A model generated the notes under the pieces. The model worked only from the letters and a program-made list of their open reading frames with translations. It was not told the DNA's origin and ran no database searches. From NCBI GenBank assembly GCA_038501195.1, contig JBBPUQ010000009.1, positions 124,001-188,000 of the forward strand: 64,000 nt of DNA, in the 5' to 3' direction. Source of the stretch: Nemania diffusa (lineage: Eukaryota > Ascomycota > Sordariomycetes > Xylariales > Xylariaceae). This document shows positions 35,390 through 48,663 of this stretch, one piece after another. The position numbers and the translations under genes are program-made. How positions within the stretch are numbered: position 1 is the first letter of the stretch; each line of letters begins with the position of its first letter.

Positions 35390-38063
35390 ATGAGGGTGCA
35401 GCGGGCTATTGCGATCGTCAATGACAGCCGCATACTCGCCAGCAGAAGTGGCGTAGCAAAGCTCAATACCGCATCTCGGGCTTTTACGACTCGAGCGCCC
35501 TCGCAGTTCATCGTCGCCCCGTTGCGTGTGCAAGGAAAGCGATATTTCAGCCTCACAGGACCTAGATATGCCGCTGCTAGCTCGGCAGCCAGTGCTGCGT
35601 AAGGCGACACACCTACCTCTCTGGCGCTTGGTCCCTCGACGCTCTGGCTTACTGACTAGGGCTTGGCGTGTAGTGTCAAGCGAGCCGCCCAGGAAGCAGC
35701 AGATCTCACACCCGAAGCCGTCCTCGCGAAGATGAGCCCCGAGGAGAAGCACCGACTATCCAAAGTCCGGAATATCGGTATCGCCGTAGGTGCCTTCCTG
35801 CTCCTCTACGCCCAGGCTGTGTGCCTATGTATAGACCTATATATAAACTGACTAAACGAACCCCGCAGGCGCATATTGACAGTGGCAAGACAACTTGCAC
35901 CGAACGAGTTCTCTACTACACGGGTCGAATTAAGGCTATACACGAAGTCCGAGGCCGTGATGGCGCTGGTGCCAAGATGGACTCTATGGAACTGGAGCGA
36001 GAAAAGGGCATTACTATCCAGTCTGCTGCCACCTTCTGTGACTGGAAGAAGATGGAGAATGGAAAGGAGGAGTCTTATCACATTAACTTGATTGATACCC
36101 CCGGTCACATTGACTTCACCATCGAGGTCGAGCGTGCCTTGCGAGTCCTCGACGGTGCCGTCATGATTCTCTGCGCCGTGAGCGGCGTCCAGTCCCAGAC
36201 CGTGACCGTCCACCGACAGATGAAGCGCTACAACATCCCGCGCATCAGTTTCGTGAACAAGATGGACCGCATGGGCGCGAACCCGTGGAAGGCCGTCGAA
36301 CAGATCAATTCCAAGTTAAAGATTCCCGCAGCCGCCATTCAAATACCTATTGGTGTCGAGGACCAGTTTAAGGGTGTCGTTGACCTGATCCACATGAGGG
36401 CTATCTACAACGAAGGCCCCAAGGGAACCATTTTGAGGATAGAAGATAAGATCCCCGAGGATCTGAAGGAGTTCGCCGAGGAGAAGCGCCAGGTGCTAAT
36501 CGAGAAGCTGGCCGACGTCGACGACGAGATTGCCGAGCTTTTCCTGGAAGAGGCGACACCCACCCCAGAGCAGATCATGGCCGCCATCCGCCGGTCGACC
36601 ATTGCTCTGAAATTCTCCCCTGTCATGATGGGGTCTGCCTTGGCCGACAAGTCCATCCAGCCCATGCTCGACGCCGTCTGCGACTATCTCCCGAACCCTA
36701 GTGACGTCAAGAACGTAGCTCTCGATAGGAGTAAAGGAGAGGCAGAGACTCAACTCGTGCCCTACAACTCGCTGCCCTTTGTCGGTCTAGCGTTCAAGCT
36801 AGAAGAGAACAACTATGGTCAACTCACCTACATCAGAGTGTACCAAGGTACCTTGAAGAAGGGTATCTATCTATTCAACTCGAGGAACGACAAGAAGGTG
36901 CGAATTCCGCGAATCGTGCGTATGCACTCGAATGAGATGGAGGATGTCAACGAAGTGGGTGCCGGAGAGATCTGTGCTGTGTTTGGCGTGGATTGCGCCT
37001 CTGGCGACACCTTTACGGATGGAAACCTGCCATATTCCATGTCTTCCATGTTTGTGCCCGATGCAGTCATGTCGCTGTCCATTAAGCCTAAGCGCAGCAC
37101 CGACGCAGACAACTTCAGTAAGGCCATGAACCGATTCCAGCGCGAGGACCCCACCTTCAGATTAGTGGTCGACGAAGAGAGTGAGGAGACCATCATTTCG
37201 GGTATGGGTGAATTGCATCTTGAAATTTACGTCGAGCGTCTCCGCCGAGAGTACAAGGTAGACTGCATCACCGGCCAGCCCCGAGTTGCATACCGTGAAA
37301 CCATCGGCCAGAGGGCAGACTTCGACTACCTCCTGAAGAGACAGAGTGGTGGACCCGGCGATTACGCCCGTGTCGTTGGTTGGATCGAACCCAGCCCCGA
37401 GCCCGAAAAGAACGTCTTTGAGAACCAGGTTGTCGGTGGTGTCATTCCCGACAAGTTTATCTCTGCTTGCGGCAAGGGTTTCGAAATTTCATGTGAGAAG
37501 GGCCCGCTACTCGACCACAAGGTCATCGGCACCAAGATGGTGGTGTGCGACGGTGCGACGCACGTGACGGATTCTTCGGATTTCGCCTTCAGCTTGGCCG
37601 CCCAGTTGGCCTTCAAGAAGGTCTTCCACGAGGCAGGTGGCCAGGTTCTCGAGCCTCTGATGAAGACTACCATCATGGCGCCCAACGAGTTCCAGGGCAG
37701 CATTCTCATGCTTATGAACAAGCGCAACGCCACTATTATCGACACCGAGATCGGCAGCGAGGATTTCACCCTACTATGTGATGTCAGCTTGAATTCTATG
37801 TTTGGCTTTGCGACACAGCTACGCGCTGCCTCACAGGGCAAAGGCGAGTTCAGCATGGAGTTCAGCCACTATGCTGCCGCACCGCCGCATTTGCAGTACG
37901 TTATATCTTCCCTACCTGTACTGTCTCTCGTGCTGTCTCTCTTCCGAGTAGCTCCACTATCGTACGGGTTGAATCGGTTTGCGTTATTTGCTAACTAATT
38001 TGCTTTAATAGGAAAGAATTGGTTGCCAAGCACCAAAAGGAGATTGAGGATGCCCGAAAGTAA
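35390..38063 (+). CDS. MEF1: Mitochondrial elongation factor G (EF-G1)
   Basis: Four exons (35390-35598, 35674-35785, 35869-37895, 38012-38063), with introns of 75, 83 and 116 nt, encode 799 residues. The N-terminus is Arg/Ser/Ala-rich and lacks acids ([22 protein letters not shown]), a typical mitochondrial presequence. GTPase motifs are intact: AHIDSGKTT (G1, created by splicing at the second intron), DTPGHIDF (G3) and NKMDRMG (G4). Domain IV/V blocks ([34 protein letters not shown]) follow, and the short last exon supplies the usual KEL-rich C-terminus. It drives translocation of mitochondrial ribosomes. Length and order match ascomycete Mef1. The gene for the mitochondrial ribosomal protein uS8m lies 8 kb downstream, probably by chance. 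Confidence 0.96.
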
Positions 38064-38720
38064 TGATTTTCTCCAAAGGAATACATCGCCTAGCGCCAAA
38101 CCCCTATGCGTTCAGAACTCCGCCGGCCAGAGATTACGAAGCGCCCATCTTAATCCCCTATTGGTGATATTTTAACACCAGAGGTAAAGGGACATGATGT
38201 AATGACGCAACTACAAAGTCCTTGTGCAAAGGGCCAATTGTAACAACATTGTGACGACTATTCTCTGATCTAGGATAATAGATGAGATCACAAGACCTCA
38301 GAAAAAGCAGGTCCAGTGTAACGTGTATATAGAATTGTAAAAAGACCTTAACGATAAAGACCTGACGATGCTGGGAAAATATAGGGCTAGTAGAACAGGC
38401 TATCGGAGGACTATCTACGAAATATATCAGACAATTACCACTCTTAGTCTCCTTTTCCCTTTTCAACTTAGCTCATGGGCGTGCCGGAATAATGGGGATA
38501 CATCAGCTAAACCTGCATACTAGCTGAGGGTATATTTTTGAAGTACGACATTTCGTCTATTGACTGTCCCAAGTCTTTTTTAAATATCCTGGTATCTCTT
38601 TTTTATGAACCGGTCCAGACTTTCCACAGTCTGTAAAACGCGGACTAACCCAATATACAAGGACCCGTACCAACCCCACATAGAGATGAACATATACGCC
38701 ACCATCACGGAAGCATACTT
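38064..38720. other. Convergent intergenic spacer
   Basis: Between the 3' ends of the EF-G gene (+) and homoisocitrate dehydrogenase gene (-). AT-rich; no gene or repeat recognised. Confidence 0.6.
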
Positions 38721-40286
<1,566 letters not shown>

Positions 40287-42102
40287 TCACTTGCTGGAGA
40301 GCTCATCTCGCTGCCATCAATATTTAATTAATCAAGACATTTAGACCGCGCTAAACATCCAATCTAAGTCCAAAAATCACCATGGTTATTTTAATCCATC
40401 CAGAGAATCGATGACCATCTGCTTCTCCTTTTTCAACACTGTTGCATCTGCCATTACGCTCTCTACATAAAGATGCCGTGTTGGATAAGAATCTTGATTT
40501 AATAGGCAGGCACTTTTTCATGATGCAACATTTCAACCCTCCATGCATGATGCACCTTCGCTGGCGGATGCAACCGAGCCGCATCCTGCAGGTTATATAT
40601 CAAATGCACCATTGACACACTCTGAATGCGCCGGGAGACGAAGAGTCATCATGCTCGACCAGTCCGATACGAGCCCTCTCTACATGCTGAAACTTGAACA
40701 TTCCTCGTGTCAGTGTGCTACTGCAATACTTAACAGGTTCTACAGACAACTAATTGCATCGCGCAATGCACCCGTTGTATAAATGCGTAGACCCTTTCTC
40801 CTCTAGTAGCTAGCTAAAGTGCAAGAGTTGTGATCTACCGGTATATGCTTCCGCAATTCCGGCAGTTTGGTTCGGGGTTCGGGGAGGTAGGTATCTAGAA
40901 ATGCCCTTTCGTAATGTCCCGTCTGCGTTCGCCTTATATAATTTGCACAAATCTTTAACTATTCTCTCGGATATAGGGCTATTGGTAATCCTAAGGTTGT
41001 GTACTTACTTACTCCCTTGTCAATATGTGAAATACTTGTGACTCCATACAGTTTGATTCATAGGTGGAAACGGTGTTTACTGTTGACACAAATTCGAATG
41101 GCCACTCTTTGTCCAGTAAGTAAAGGCGATTGTTTCGGATAAATCTCAGTCACCAATAGGAGTTGTCGTTTCCTAGGGAGGATGCATTGATATGTTAAAC
41201 GGTAGCTAATCAGCTATCCTCGGCACAGCTAGGGTAGGATATGTACAGCTTACTTATAATTATGTCTGCCTACATACCTACCTAAGGTACCTCTACGTCG
41301 CGGTTTTAAGGGAGATCTGGTGCTGCAGTAGGACGAACCAGAATGCCTAGTTGGTTGCTGGAAGCCCCTGAAGCCAGCCCTTCCCGGTGCCATGACCCCC
41401 CGGACCATGAAATTATCTCCCTAATTTATTAAGGCGGGTCCTCTCCCCACGACCTCTGGTCTACTGTATGTACTTGGGTACACTAACACTACAAACATCC
41501 CACTACTCCCGACACCATCGCATGAATCTGACCAGCTGTCTTCATATGATTTAACTTTTCTACCGCAACACCGTAATACTTCGTAACCCAGGCCTACTAC
41601 ACCAGTACTCCTTCCCTCCTGCATCCTCGCGATTAATCTATGTCTTTCCTTCACCATCGCAGCATCACTAGAACTGTATCTTTGCTGTATAGTTGACCAC
41701 CGGGATATCGCGTATTTACCCCTGGACTAGCGAAACAAGCTTCAATTAGGTCCCCTCAAAAAAAGACCCCGACCACCGCTCCCTCTCCAGGGCCCCAAAC
41801 AACACGCGACAGAGACCGTCAAAAGTGAAGCGAACCGTACTTGCAGAAAGAATATACCTATACCTACGACTACACTTACCTGCTTGCCTAGTAAACACTC
41901 ATCCATTGGGGCAGCTGCTGTGAGGCGACAATCGCTCTGGGTCAACGAGCGGCGGTGGATGCTTGCTCCGATCTGTGGGCAACAGCGACCGACCGACCGA
42001 CCTGCTAGCAACCTTGGTAGCAGCTCTGATTCACTTATACAGAGCACCTACCACCTACCTACTGCTCGCGCGCTGCGGGCTGCCGACAGCCACGGCAACA
42101 CC

Positions 42103-42160
42103 ACAGCTCCAGCTACCGCTCCAGCTACTGCTCCAGATCCAGCTACAGCTACAGCTACCC
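42103..42160 (+). repeat. Tandem CCAGCTAC/GCTCCAGCTAC repeat in the leader
   Basis: Short tandem units built on CCAGCTAC and CTCCAG recur about six times, about 40-95 bases upstream of the ATG at 42199. The region is probably transcribed as 5' leader. Confidence 0.6.
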
Positions 42161-42198
42161 ACACTTTCTTTCTAATCTGACTCGGACACGTTGCGACC

Positions 42199-44620
42199 AT
42201 GTCGGGCGTCAGGAACCTTCGGGCTATGTTCGAGCAGAAGGGCGACAGCCTGCCAGACAGAGGGCGATCTCCTGGTCCTGGCGGTTTCGGTGAGGCTCGC
42301 TCTTTCTTTTATTTTTTAAGACTTGTCTCGCACTTTCGACTGATCCGCTACCTCTAACCTCCTATTACCTACCCGCCCGATTGCCTAACACCAACCACCC
42401 CCTATTTTCTCATCTATACTGTACCTACCGATTCTCTTACCTTCTGTGGCATAAAGCAATTCAAATTTCTGTTAACCGCGTCCTCGTCCCGTTTGTTTAT
42501 TTTTCAACTCCCAAGTTTTTCTATTTGCTTCGATTCTCCACTTAAGCACTAGAATAAGGGTCCTCGACACTCGTTGTATAAAGCATACGTCACGGACCAG
42601 GGGCACCCCTTAACGCTATCTTTTTTTATACTTCCCGCTCGGCATAGCATAGCTAATAGCAAATTTTGCACCACCAGCAACTCCCTCTCCCTCTGCGTCT
42701 CCTCGTCCACTATCCAAAGTTCGAACCTCCTTCGTTGCGATCGAGAAAGACGGTAGAATAGGTCTGAGAAGGGAGCCCAGCCGCGACTCAGTATCTGTCT
42801 CAAGTCGGAGGCTTAGCGACGATACCGATACCACTGCACCCCATCCCATCTCCGAGAAGTCAGACGTCTTTTCCGATAACATGGCCAGCACTGTTGCCTC
42901 ATTCAAGACGAATCTGACCCACGAGGCCATACCCGAGTCCCCAAGACAAGAGACCACTACCAAATTTTCCCCCAGGAAGGAATCCAAAACGCCTCCGTTG
43001 GCGCCTAATGCAAACCCAGACAAGTTCACGGACGAGGAGGATCCTCATGCCAAGATGCTCTCTAGTGATCCTACTAGATCGTCTACAACTCGGTTAGGCG
43101 GCACCATCCTCAATGGGGGGATTGGTGATGCCCTAAACGGTACAGCTTCAAGGACGACCAGGGCACAGGCTCCCGGTGCCACGAAGTCAACTTCCAAGAC
43201 ACTGGCACCTGTCTCTACAGCCAAAACTACTGCTAAAGCTCTGAAGTCACCCATGGCTGCTAAAGCTCCCAACAGCAAAGAGCCTAGCAAGGTCGCAAAT
43301 GCGTCTACAAACGCCAAGAAAGCTACTAGCACAAAAACCGCCGCAGCAAAGCCAGCTCCGATCGACCTCCCCTCGTCTGGTACAGGTTTCGTTAAACCTA
43401 AACCCAAATCGCCCACCCGACCAGTCAAGCTACCATCTTCGCTCACGACGCATACTAGCTCGTCGGCTCAGAAGCTCGGGAACGCCAATGCAGCGCCTGT
43501 AACCAGACAGTCACTCTCAAGAGCCTCGGGTAACCTTCACCACCTATCTGTGAACCCGACTACGCATAGATCGCCCAGTCGAAACAGTGTTTCAACCGTA
43601 GGTACCGCGACAACGAAAACTCTCAAGCACAAACCATCCAGTGCCAATGTTGGCCGTTCTCGCCCTAGCCTCGGGCCTCCGCCCAAACCAGTCAAGGATC
43701 AAGTTCCCGCCAAGAGAGAGAGCCAAGTAGATGAGACGTTCCTCGCCCGTATGATGAGGCCAACAGAAAGTAGTGCCAAAAAGACTTCAGAAAAGGCACC
43801 CTTGACTCCACCACGAAAGCGGTCCGTGCCCATAAAAAAGGTGGACAGCAAAGACGCCGAGAAAAATGTAAAGAAGGTCGCAGCTAAGATCCCAGCGTCC
43901 TCGACACAAGCAAAGGCCGCAAAGGCCAGCATTAAACCAGTATCAGCTAAAGAGCAGCTTACAGCTAAAGAGATTGCACCCGCTGCTGCTCAAGTCGAGG
44001 CCATCGACCCAGTCGTCGAGGAACCAAAACCTTCCGTTGAGATTGTTGAAGCACCTCTAGTTAAAGACGAGAAAGTAGAGGACGAGCCTGTTGCCAAGGA
44101 CCTGGCGCAAGAAGAAGCCGCCGAGGAAGACAATACCGAGACTGTAGAGACCCCGGTAGACGTCGTTGTCACCACCGACGCCTCTCCTGAAGAAGAGTCT
44201 AGTGCTCCCGAAGTTGAAACCGAGGTTGCTCCTGAGCCAGTTTCAAGCACCGAGGTCGATGTAACTGAGCCTGTTGTGGTCCTTCCGGTCGTCAACGCGG
44301 ACCCACTGAAAGTTGAGGACATCGAGGACACAGTTCAAGAAGTTGTAGAGCCTAGCCATCAACTCGAACCCACGGAGCTTACGACGGAGTCCTCTCAGCC
44401 AGAGGCTGTTGTTGAAACCGAGGATCTTGTTGCAGTCTCGTCAGAAGCACCGAACGCTGGCGTTGAAGAGACGGTCGAAGAGTTGCCAAAGCAAGAAGAG
44501 ATAACGGGCGAACAGGCCGACACAGAGGGCTTGGTGTCCCCTGTTCTCACCTCTGGTGATATTGACCAGAACCTTATCCAAGAAGAAATTATCAGAGATG
44601 CAACGGCTGCGGCTCTCTAG
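42199..44620 (+). CDS. Long disordered Lys/Ala/Ser-rich protein of unknown function
   Basis: Two exons (42199-42289 and 42660-44620) separated by a 370-nt intron, the longest in the window, give 683 residues. The first exon encodes MSGVRNLRAMFEQKG and RGRSPGPGGF; splicing then continues as ANFAPPATPSPSAS and RPLSKVRTSFVAIEKDGR, all in frame. The middle is Lys/Ala/Ser/Pro-rich with repeated AKTTAKA-like runs. A more ordered block, DETFLARMMRPTESS followed by LTPPRKRSVP, looks conserved. The C-terminal 250 residues are very acidic (Glu, Val, Thr). No enzyme domain, membrane segment or signal peptide is seen. The charge swing from basic to acidic suggests a scaffold or a cytoskeleton-associated protein, but this is only inference. 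The intron call rests on the good acceptor, GCTAATAG, and the open frame that follows. Confidence 0.75.
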
Positions 44621-45747
44621 GTACGAGGCAACCTGTTCTCTCACCATTTCGGAGAGAAAGGTATGCGTCGGAAAGTACGATTTAACACAGCAGCGGTAAA
44701 CTTTCCACAACGTGGCCGTTAAAAGGCCTTTGCTTCTCTGACGAGAGATTTATTTGATACCCGCGTCTATCTCGGACATTAGTCTACACTTCTTGCAAGC
44801 CGGGAAGGGGAACTTGGAACCCTTGCTCTCCCTTCGCACTCTTTGAATTAGGGTTCTTTTGGCATTATTCTTGTTCCTGGGGGAGTTGACAGGGCTCTCC
44901 GGTTATGGTGAGTGTTTGATCGTTGTAGGAGTAGCTTATTTGAATTATTCAAAAAAACACATGGCCTGGGCGTTCGTTGCAGTGCAGATTAGTGGCCGAA
45001 TTGAGTGATGGGAAGAGAGAGTGGCGAGCCTTGGAACACTTGCAGAGAGAGGGAGTGTTTGTATGGGGAGTGGGAGAATACCATGGGTGTAGCATGTAGA
45101 ACTTAGTGAGAATGGATACCATAACTCTTTACTACATCTTTTCGTGAGGGTCTGAAGATGATTATATTGCGCTATTATTTAAAAGTTGGATTAGTTATTG
45201 TATTGCCTACATGAGGCATGTCAACCCCAACCTTACGGTGAACACCAAAAATCCTTTGTAGGACTCCGTTGTTGTTCACATAGTAGACTGCTTCCCTCTA
45301 ACACCCCTACTCGCTATTACAGCCTAACAAGTTCTATCCGAAAATTTTTCATGCATATAAAATTTTTGTTTTTTGGGGGGTTTCTAGTTTGTACAATGGC
45401 GCTGAAGCAGCACCGTAAAAGTATCGTACAGCATACCTCGAACCTCGATGATCCCATCCCTACTATGTAGAGACGGTTCTCTAGTTCTGATGATGATAGC
45501 GAGCCTGATGAAAATGCATACCCACCCCTGTACGTGTACAATTCTTCCTTCAAGCATGTCGAGAGTGGCTATTGTCGGTCTTCATCACGCTCGTCACCAG
45601 AGGGCTCCCTTATGCCGAGTCGGGTTTCGTCCTCCCGTCCATATCGGGCAATTCCCGCCATCCATCCCCCAGGCAAGCCGCCAGCCCATTTCTCCTCCAC
45701 ATATATATAGTCCAAGACGCACACATAGTCAGTCCTCTCACCCGGCC
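44621..45747. other. Convergent intergenic region
   Basis: 1.1 kb between the disordered-protein gene (+) and the uS8m gene (-). Mostly 3' flanking sequence; short frames around 45200-45560 show no known domain. Confidence 0.6.
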
Positions 45748-46236
45748 TTACGGCCCGACCCGACAAAGCAGCATACCGCCAACCTTCTTCTGGACGGCCT
45801 CGCGGACCTCGAGCGTGCCGACGTCGGTGGTGAGGAAGATGCACTCGCCGATATTGACGCCCTGGCGGCTGCTGACGGCGAGGCCGCGGGCGAGGCGCTC
45901 GAGGGCGGGCAGCTTGGCGGTGACGCGGCGCTTGGGGGTGGAGATGGCGGTCATCTTGCCCATGACGGGGGCGTCGCCGCGGTACTTGAGGCCGACCCAG
46001 AGGCGCTGCTGGGCGACGTTGGCGCTCGTGAGCGCCTCGGGCTCGAACGTCGCCACCGTCGCCGGGTCCGGCGGGTGCTTGCCGCCGCGCGTCACGAAGG
46101 ACAGGAAGCCCGCGCGGTGCATCGCCAGGGCCACGCCGAGCGTGTACTTGGTGTGCGGCACCGAGGTGATGCCTAGGCGGGCGCGGGAGGCGTTGGAGAG
46201 GTGCGAGGCCATGTTGGCGATGGCGTGGGAGCCCAT
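45748..46236 (-). CDS. Mitochondrial small ribosomal subunit protein uS8m
   Basis: A single exon of 162 residues with the S8 fold of fungal mitochondrial uS8. The start, IANMASHLSNASRARLG, corresponds to the helix that binds small-subunit rRNA. It is followed by TLGVALAMHRAGFLSFV, then RLWVGLKYRGDAPVMGKMTAISTPKRRV, the usual central segment. The C-terminal signature LARGLAVSSRQGVNIGECIF with GGMLLCRV is complete. No long presequence is seen, as in other uS8m proteins. The gene is very GC-rich, which produces long open frames on the other strand that I disregard. Divergent from the Pro-rich fungal protein gene 0.95 kb away. Equivalent yeast protein is Mrps8. Confidence 0.9.
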   Translation of the reverse strand: MGSHAIANMASHLSNASRARLGITSVPHTKYTLGVALAMHRAGFLSFVTRGGKHPPDPATVATFEPEALTSANVAQQRLWVGLKYRGDAPVMGKMTAISTPKRRVTAKLPALERLARGLAVSSRQGVNIGECIFLTTDVGTLEVREAVQKKVGGMLLCRVGP

Positions 46237-47183
46237 CTTGAGGGTTGGGTCGGACTAGTGGGATTGGAGAAGAGAGGGGATCGTGTACGGGTGGCTCAGA
46301 GCTCGGGGTGTAGATGGGAAATCGACGACTGTGGTGCCCGGTGGGCCGTATGCTGCTGTCGTTGCCGTCCGGGGATTTCTTGGTGGGATATCTGGAGACT
46401 TTCGTCTAGCCGCCCAGGAGTTTAGGGCGGAGGTAAGGCGTATTTCGTGCTATCGTAAAGTCGTAGATGTTGAAGAGTAGGAAGAGCTAGATGTCTCTGG
46501 CTATGAATTGGTTCAGTGAGGCTATCACCGACTTCTTGGCTAGTCCTTGCAACCTTGAATCCACCTTACGATTTCGGGATTGGAAATTTGGTCGGAAGGG
46601 AAGAATTACAATGCCGATAATTTTTCGATCCCTCCTCCGGTCCGCTGGTTCGGAGGCTCCACTATCTATCTGCACTATCTGTACTCACCTTACCTAAGCC
46701 AACTCACCGCGCACAGGCCATCAATCCCTAGGCGATAACTGTCTAGTTGGCTAACCCCGCTAAGGCTAGCCCCCAGGTGCATCAACCCCACCATAGCAGT
46801 GGTATACCGTGGGATATTGGACGGTTAAGCGCCGACAGACGGGTTCTATTGCCAGCCATGCCATAGTGAAAATGGGTTTCTATTCGAGGAGCGGCTGTGT
46901 GCTTGCTGCGTGGACATGTGCCGGCATAAGTGTGACATAGAGCTATAGCTAGGAACGGGCCATGCGATTTTCCCTTCTCTCCCTTCAGCGTTGTGTTTCT
47001 CTTCCTTGACACTGAGCTGGTTCTCTCTATTCCCTCCTTGGATTCTTTGAATTTCCGAGCACTAGCTCCCTGCTGTGATACTTATTGATTATTCTTTACT
47101 CTACTCATCGTAAGCGATATACTACGTCATCATATTTCCGCTGCACCGAGCGACATCGCTAAGATCTAGAGCTGCGAAGAAAG
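46237..47183. other. Divergent promoter region
   Basis: 0.95 kb between the start codons of the uS8m gene (-) and the Pro-rich protein gene (+). No gene, and no clear regulatory site beyond T/C-rich leader sequence. Confidence 0.55.
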
Positions 47184-48663
47184 ATGGCGGTTCGCCCCGG
47201 CGAGGAGAACGTTGCTACCCTGTAAGTTGGCGAGAGCTTCACCACAGCCTACCGAATGATGCAGTATGACATGTGACTTATCAGTGGACTTTTCCCTTCT
47301 GCAGTTTTGGTGACGTTCATTATTTCTACGGGCCGCCCACTGCCAAACCCCCTCATCATCGTTTTGACAAGGGGTCGTACGTCTATCTATTCGAGAATGC
47401 GGAGCAGCGCAGGGCGCGCATCGAGATCGCAAACCAACCGGGCACCGATGACCAGGACGCTTTTAATGGATGTAAGCGCGTCGTCTCATATCTCTTACAC
47501 CAATGCCACACATAAGGACCCTGAAGGCTTATAGGTCTAACACCCACGTGCGTCACACAGTTTTAGATAGAACGCATGTGCGCTATTCGTACCAACAGCA
47601 ATGTCTCGTCAGCATCACTGTCGAAGGCGTCCAAGGGCCACCTACAGACCCTAGTCAGTGGCATCTTCCCACATATGACCCCCGCAACGAAAACAAATAC
47701 CATTATAAACTGCACTCGGTCGACATTTACTTTTGGACGCAAAGCGATGCCCTTCAGTTCGTCAATGGCGTTCGAAGGGTTCTGCCCGCTTCCCAAGTCG
47801 AGGTGGCTGACGAGCCGGCGCCGCCTCCATCACACACGCATAGCCACTCCCAGGATGTGAATCCTCTGGTTCAGAAGTTAGAGAAAGCCGCCATATCGGA
47901 CCCGAGGGTCCAGCAGCAGGGCATCCCCTCTTTCGCCCCGCCACCAACGACCGGGTCGAGTGGCCAGAACGACTCGCCTCAGAGCTTCGTGCCCATGGCG
48001 TATAACCCAGCCGCACCTCCTGAGGCTGAAAAGTATCAACACCGAGAGAAAACCCCACCGCCACAAGACGACGGCCACAATCCTTTAGCCGCCGCGCTAG
48101 CCCGCGACCACGCAGCGCCTTTCTCCCCTAGCTATGGACAGACGGCCTTTTCCGCTGCACCAGGCACCCCAGGCTTCCCAGGGCCGCCGCCACAAGCCTA
48201 TCCCGGGCCGACGAGCCCGGGCGTCGTCCCCGGCCCCGGCATAGCCAGTCCCGGGTACCCGCCGAGCCAATTCGGACACCTGCAGCGCTCGGTAACCATG
48301 CCCGCCACGGGGGTGGCGTCGCCCGGCCTCAGCAGTCCCTACGGCGCCAACTTCCCGGGCACGCCCAGCTTCGCGCCGCCGCCCACGCAGCCGGCGGCGG
48401 CGGTGCAGAGCCCGGGCCTCCCGCCGGCGCCGCCGCCGGGGGGCTACTCGCAGTACAGCTACGGCGGCGCGCACCAGGCGCCCTCGAACACGGACTACAG
48501 CATCCACCAGCAGCTGTACCGCCCCACCGAGGAGGAGCACGCGGCCAAGTACGCCGAGTACAAGCCCAAGACGGAGGGGCACAGTAAGTTGGGGCAGAGC
48601 GCGGAGCGTTTCGAGAGGGGCGTCACGGGCATGCTGAAGAAGTTTGAGAAGAAATTCGCGTGA
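47184..48663 (+). CDS. Conserved fungal protein with Pro-rich low-complexity tail
   Basis: Three exons (47184-47221, 47305-47471, 47561-48663), with 83- and 89-nt introns, encode 435 residues. The N-terminal 140 residues form a compact conserved block: MAVRPGEENVATLFGDVHYFYG, HHRFDKGSYVYLFEN, THVRYSYQQQCLVSI, DPSQWHLPTYDPRNENKYHYKLHSVDIYFWTQSDALQFVNGVRRVLP. I recognise this as a widespread ascomycete family, sometimes labelled RNA-recognition-like, with no proven role. The middle is rich in Pro, Gly, Ser and Ala with PGTPGFPGPPPQ-like runs, disordered. The C-terminus (HAAKYAEYKPK, FERGVTGMLKKFEKKF) is a conserved amphipathic, basic helix that could bind membranes or a partner. No signal peptide. 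Confidence 0.82.

Noticed and set aside
45448..46258. Two overlapping plus-strand open frames of over 220 codons
   Set aside because: Antisense to the GC-rich uS8m gene; repetitive Gly/Ala/Arg content.
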